From assembly GCF_001561955.1 (NCBI RefSeq), contig NZ_CP014223.1:1426001-1490000 (forward strand): a stretch of 64,000 bases of DNA. The letters are read 5' to 3'. The notes below the pieces were generated by a model. That model searched no databases. It saw nothing but the letters and a program-made list of their open reading frames with translations, and was not told the origin of the DNA. The translations under genes were made by a program, and so were the position numbers. The DNA comes from Anaerotignum propionicum DSM 1682 (lineage in GTDB: Bacteria; Bacillota; Clostridia; Lachnospirales; Anaerotignaceae). Position 1 is the first letter of the stretch, and every line of letters starts with the position of its first letter. Positions 63,510 to 64,000 of the stretch are shown here, piece after piece.

Positions 63510-64000
63510 ATGACAATCCAAGAGAAAATTGATAAAGCAAGAAAAGCTCTGGAGAAAATAAAGGATTACACCCAAGAGCAGGCTGATGAATTAGTTTATG
63601 CAAGTGCAAAAATCATTTATGAGAATGCTGTACCTTTGGCGAAGCTGGCAGTTGAGGAAACCGGCTTAGGCAAGTTTGAACATAAAATTGCAAAAAATAC
63701 AGATACAGCTGCTGTTTTTTATGATTACTTAAAGGATAAAAAGTCCGTTGGAGTTATTAATGAAATTCCTTCGGAAGGTATTATAGAAGTGGCTCATCCG
63801 GTAGGTGTTATTGGAGCGATTACACCAGCAACAAACCCTACAGTTACACCTTTGGGTAACTTTATGCATGCCATCAAAGGTAAAAATGCTATTATTATTT
63901 CCCCCGCACCCCGTGCAGAGAAAACTACAACGGATACAATTAACTTAATTCGACAGGCATTGGTAGATAAGAATGCGCCTGCGGACTTAATTCAGGTAGT
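63510..64000 (+). CDS. Aldehyde dehydrogenase, probably CoA-acylating; 5' part
   Basis: The first 163 residues are visible from ATG 63510, behind AAGGAGGACG; the gene continues beyond the window. VGVIGAITPATNPTVTPLGN and NAIIISPAPRAEKTTTD match the cofactor-binding part of EutE/AdhE-like and sulfoacetaldehyde-type acylating aldehyde dehydrogenases. The catalytic Cys lies outside the window, so acylating activity is inferred. Position after patA suggests it uses an amino-aldehyde to make a CoA ester, but a separate pathway is possible. Confidence 0.82.
   Translation, partial: MTIQEKIDKARKALEKIKDYTQEQADELVYASAKIIYENAVPLAKLAVEETGLGKFEHKIAKNTDTAAVFYDYLKDKKSVGVINEIPSEGIIEVAHPVGVIGAITPATNPTVTPLGNFMHAIKGKNAIIISPAPRAEKTTTDTINLIRQALVDKNAPADLIQV

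Noticed and set aside
1-64000. CRISPR arrays, rRNA or tRNA genes
   Set aside because: No regularly spaced direct repeats and no cloverleaf or rRNA segments were recognised on reading both strands.

Overview
The window is low-GC and looks like the chromosome of a strictly anaerobic Bacillota, most likely class Clostridia. Evidence for this is a pyruvate formate-lyase with its activase, [FeFe]-hydrogenase maturases HydE/F/G with a TM1266-type regulator, a prismane (Hcp) protein, a ferredoxin-nitroreductase fusion, two methyl-accepting chemotaxis proteins, AGGAGG-type ribosome binding sites and frequent TTG/GTG starts. Genus and species cannot be fixed from this sequence; a Lachnospirales-like background is an inference.

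Layout. 1-4870 is the distal end of a prophage: tail fibre, XkdX, small membrane proteins, holin-like protein, C39-type endolysin, DNA adenine methylase and a small HTH regulator. 5069-15964 is an AT-rich accessory island. It opens with a four-gene operon: a small Asn/Gly-tailed protein, an HSP90/GHKL-like ATPase, a PtuA-like ATPase and a PtuB-like HNH nuclease. This is the best candidate here for an undescribed defence system. It continues with an array of small genes, several preceded by a repeated hairpin plus CATTATGTTTA box; one gene encodes an arginine-type ADP-ribosyltransferase and another a NucS-like/DUF4268 protein. It ends with a Y-family polymerase and an SRAP-type DNA-crosslink protein. 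The island abuts a truncated polysaccharide deacetylase.

16.6-41.1 kb is mostly core: psuK-psuG pseudouridine breakdown, a radical SAM gene, a CBS/HlyC protein, ferritin, a DUF4397 protein, a frameshifted coaBC, an isolated pilT, a SARP-type regulator with a degenerate GGDEF-like tail, a dCache chemoreceptor, thioredoxin and EAL remnants, nitroreductase, hcp, a LysR regulator, and pflA-pflB behind a ZTP (pfl-motif) riboswitch with its own terminator.

41.4-54.9 kb holds the most striking structure. The ferrous-iron transporter gene feoB is in pieces. Its C-terminal part (41458-42187) and an internal piece (53343-53478) would join exactly, in frame, at a shared hexamer GGAAAT if 11.16 kb were removed. 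That segment carries a large serine recombinase (now frameshifted) at one end, then a chemoreceptor, a soluble sugar dehydrogenase, hydF, hydG, hydE and the TM1266-like regulator with an attenuator-like leader. A second, intact large serine recombinase abuts the other side of the internal feoB piece, so feoB appears to have been hit twice. The N-terminal half of feoB is not in the window.

55-64 kb carries a histidine kinase/response regulator with a three-gene antimicrobial-peptide-type ABC exporter, a LuxR-type regulator, a putrescine-type aminotransferase and the start of a probably CoA-acylating aldehyde dehydrogenase. No tRNA, rRNA, CRISPR array or complete insertion sequence was recognised.
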